In this document: piece by piece, positions 23,562 to 24,178 of the stretch | Layout: each line of letters begins with the position of its first letter | Numbering within the stretch: position 1 is the first letter of the stretch | From: DASTHS01 sp035718085 | Lineage (GTDB): Bacteria > Actinomycetota > Acidimicrobiia > Acidimicrobiales > Palsa-688 | Length of the DNA stretch: 24,178 nucleotides | Direction of reading: 5' to 3' | NCBI GenBank assembly: GCA_035718085.1 | Contig: DASTHS010000005.1 | Location: 1-24,178, forward strand | The notes under the pieces: generated by a model | The model's input: the letters and a program-made list of their open reading frames with translations, nothing else | What the model was told of the DNA's origin: nothing | The model's database searches: none | Program-made: the position numbers and the translations under genes

Positions 23562-24178
23562 GTGCAGGCGGTCGGTGAGCGGCGGCGCGCGGCGGCGGCC
23601 GGCGTGGCGGCGGTGGGTGCAGCCCTGGCGGTGTGCGCCTGGGGCGGCAACCAGTTCACCCCCCTGCTCGTGCTGTACCGCAGCGCCGATCACTGGGGGG
23701 CTACCACCGTCGACGCCCTGCTGGGCGCCTACGTGGTCGGCCTGGTGCCGGCGTTGCTCGTCGGCGGCCGGGTCTCGGACCGGTTCGGCCGGCGGCGGCC
23801 GGTGCTCGTCGCGCTGGTCGCCTCGGCCGCCGGGAGCAGCCTGCTGGCCAGCGGGGCCCTGCCGGCCGTCGCCCTCGGCCGGCTGTGCTCGGGCGTCGGC
23901 GTCGGGCTGGCCATGGCGGTCGGCACCACGTGGGCCACCGAGCTCGCCGTGGCCAGCGGCAGGTCGCGCCCGGCCGGCGCCCGGAGGGCGTCGCTGTCGC
24001 TGACCGCCGGCTTCGGCCTCGGGGCCGGCGTGGCCGGCACGCTGGCGCAGTGGGGACCGGCCCCCGAGACGACGCCCTACCTGGTGCACGTGGCCCTCGA
24101 CCTGGCGGTGCTGGCGTGGGTCGCAGCGACCGGTCGCGACGCCCCGGCACCGGCGGCCACCGGCCCGGCCGGCGCCCG
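23562..24178 (+). CDS. MFS transporter, N-terminal half (runs off the right edge)
   Basis: 205 codons are visible. After a basic N-terminus (VGERRRAAA) come hydrophobic segments at roughly 13-38, 51-69, 80-98, 101-125, 146-166 and 170-190, matching the first six helices of the major facilitator fold. The loop between helices 2 and 3 is GGRVSDRFGRRRPVL, the MFS motif A. The sequence then enters a Pro/Ala-rich stretch (APAPAATGPAGA), likely the central loop, at the window end. The substrate cannot be told; drug or sugar-acid exporters of the MFS are typical. The start GTG is placed by the preceding -10-like hexamer and the divergent glgC gene. Confidence 0.85.
   Translation, partial: MQAVGERRRAAAAGVAAVGAALAVCAWGGNQFTPLLVLYRSADHWGATTVDALLGAYVVGLVPALLVGGRVSDRFGRRRPVLVALVASAAGSSLLASGALPAVALGRLCSGVGVGLAMAVGTTWATELAVASGRSRPAGARRASLSLTAGFGLGAGVAGTLAQWGPAPETTPYLVHVALDLAVLAWVAATGRDAPAPAATGPAGA

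Noticed and set aside
22633..24003. Plus-strand open frame opposite glgC reading into the MFS region
   Set aside because: It passes through the glgC promoter and uses a frame different from the MFS protein; no family motif.

Overview
The window is very GC-rich, gene-dense chromosomal DNA (third-position G/C nearly everywhere) from a free-living actinobacterium. The best guess is class Acidimicrobiia (Ilumatobacter/Acidimicrobium-like). Reasons: actinobacterial-type LeuB, PanD and GlgA/GlgM; many GTG starts; and a secreted protein carrying the 42-residue 'GYWLVAADGGIFTFGDA' repeat I associate with that class. The lineage is an inference, because there is no rRNA in the window. I see no tRNA, CRISPR array, insertion sequence or phage gene. 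No stretch over 300 bases lacks a gene; the longest gap is 197 bp (7536-7732).

Layout. 1-822 (-): N-terminal part of cobalamin-dependent methionine synthase (runs off the left edge). 908-5660 (+): YihY/BrkB membrane protein, an ABC-F ATPase, PduO-type cobalamin adenosyltransferase and leucyl aminopeptidase. 5679-7535 (-): a GH15-like protein that has lost its catalytic residues, divergent from 7733-9289 (+), a secreted Asp-box beta-propeller. 9353-9826 (-): greA, divergent from 9852-13995 (+), a branched-chain amino acid cluster leuB-ilvE-cimA plus an unknown 171-aa gene. 14054-16634 (+): acyl-CoA synthetase and a secreted SGNH hydrolase. 16648-17553 (-): fabD, divergent from 17659-18840 (+), an acyl-CoA dehydrogenase, with a strong operator-like inverted repeat between them. 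18886-23463 (-): glgC, glgA/glgM, panD and a repeat-bearing secreted L,D-transpeptidase-like protein. 23562-end (+): N-terminal half of an MFS transporter.

How the genes fit together. The core is housekeeping: one-carbon/B12 metabolism, leucine/isoleucine synthesis by the citramalate route, fatty-acid activation, synthesis and oxidation, alpha-glucan synthesis and pantothenate precursor supply. The most notable signals are regulatory. At least eight transcription-unit starts have a TANNNT hexamer 6-9 nt before an ATG/GTG and no Shine-Dalgarno sequence, the signature of leaderless mRNAs. Two of these hexamers reuse the upstream gene's TAG stop codon. The greA/leuB pair appears to share one palindromic -10 element. 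The other outstanding item is the GH15-fold pseudoenzyme next to a propeller protein. I found no clear new defence or mobile system.
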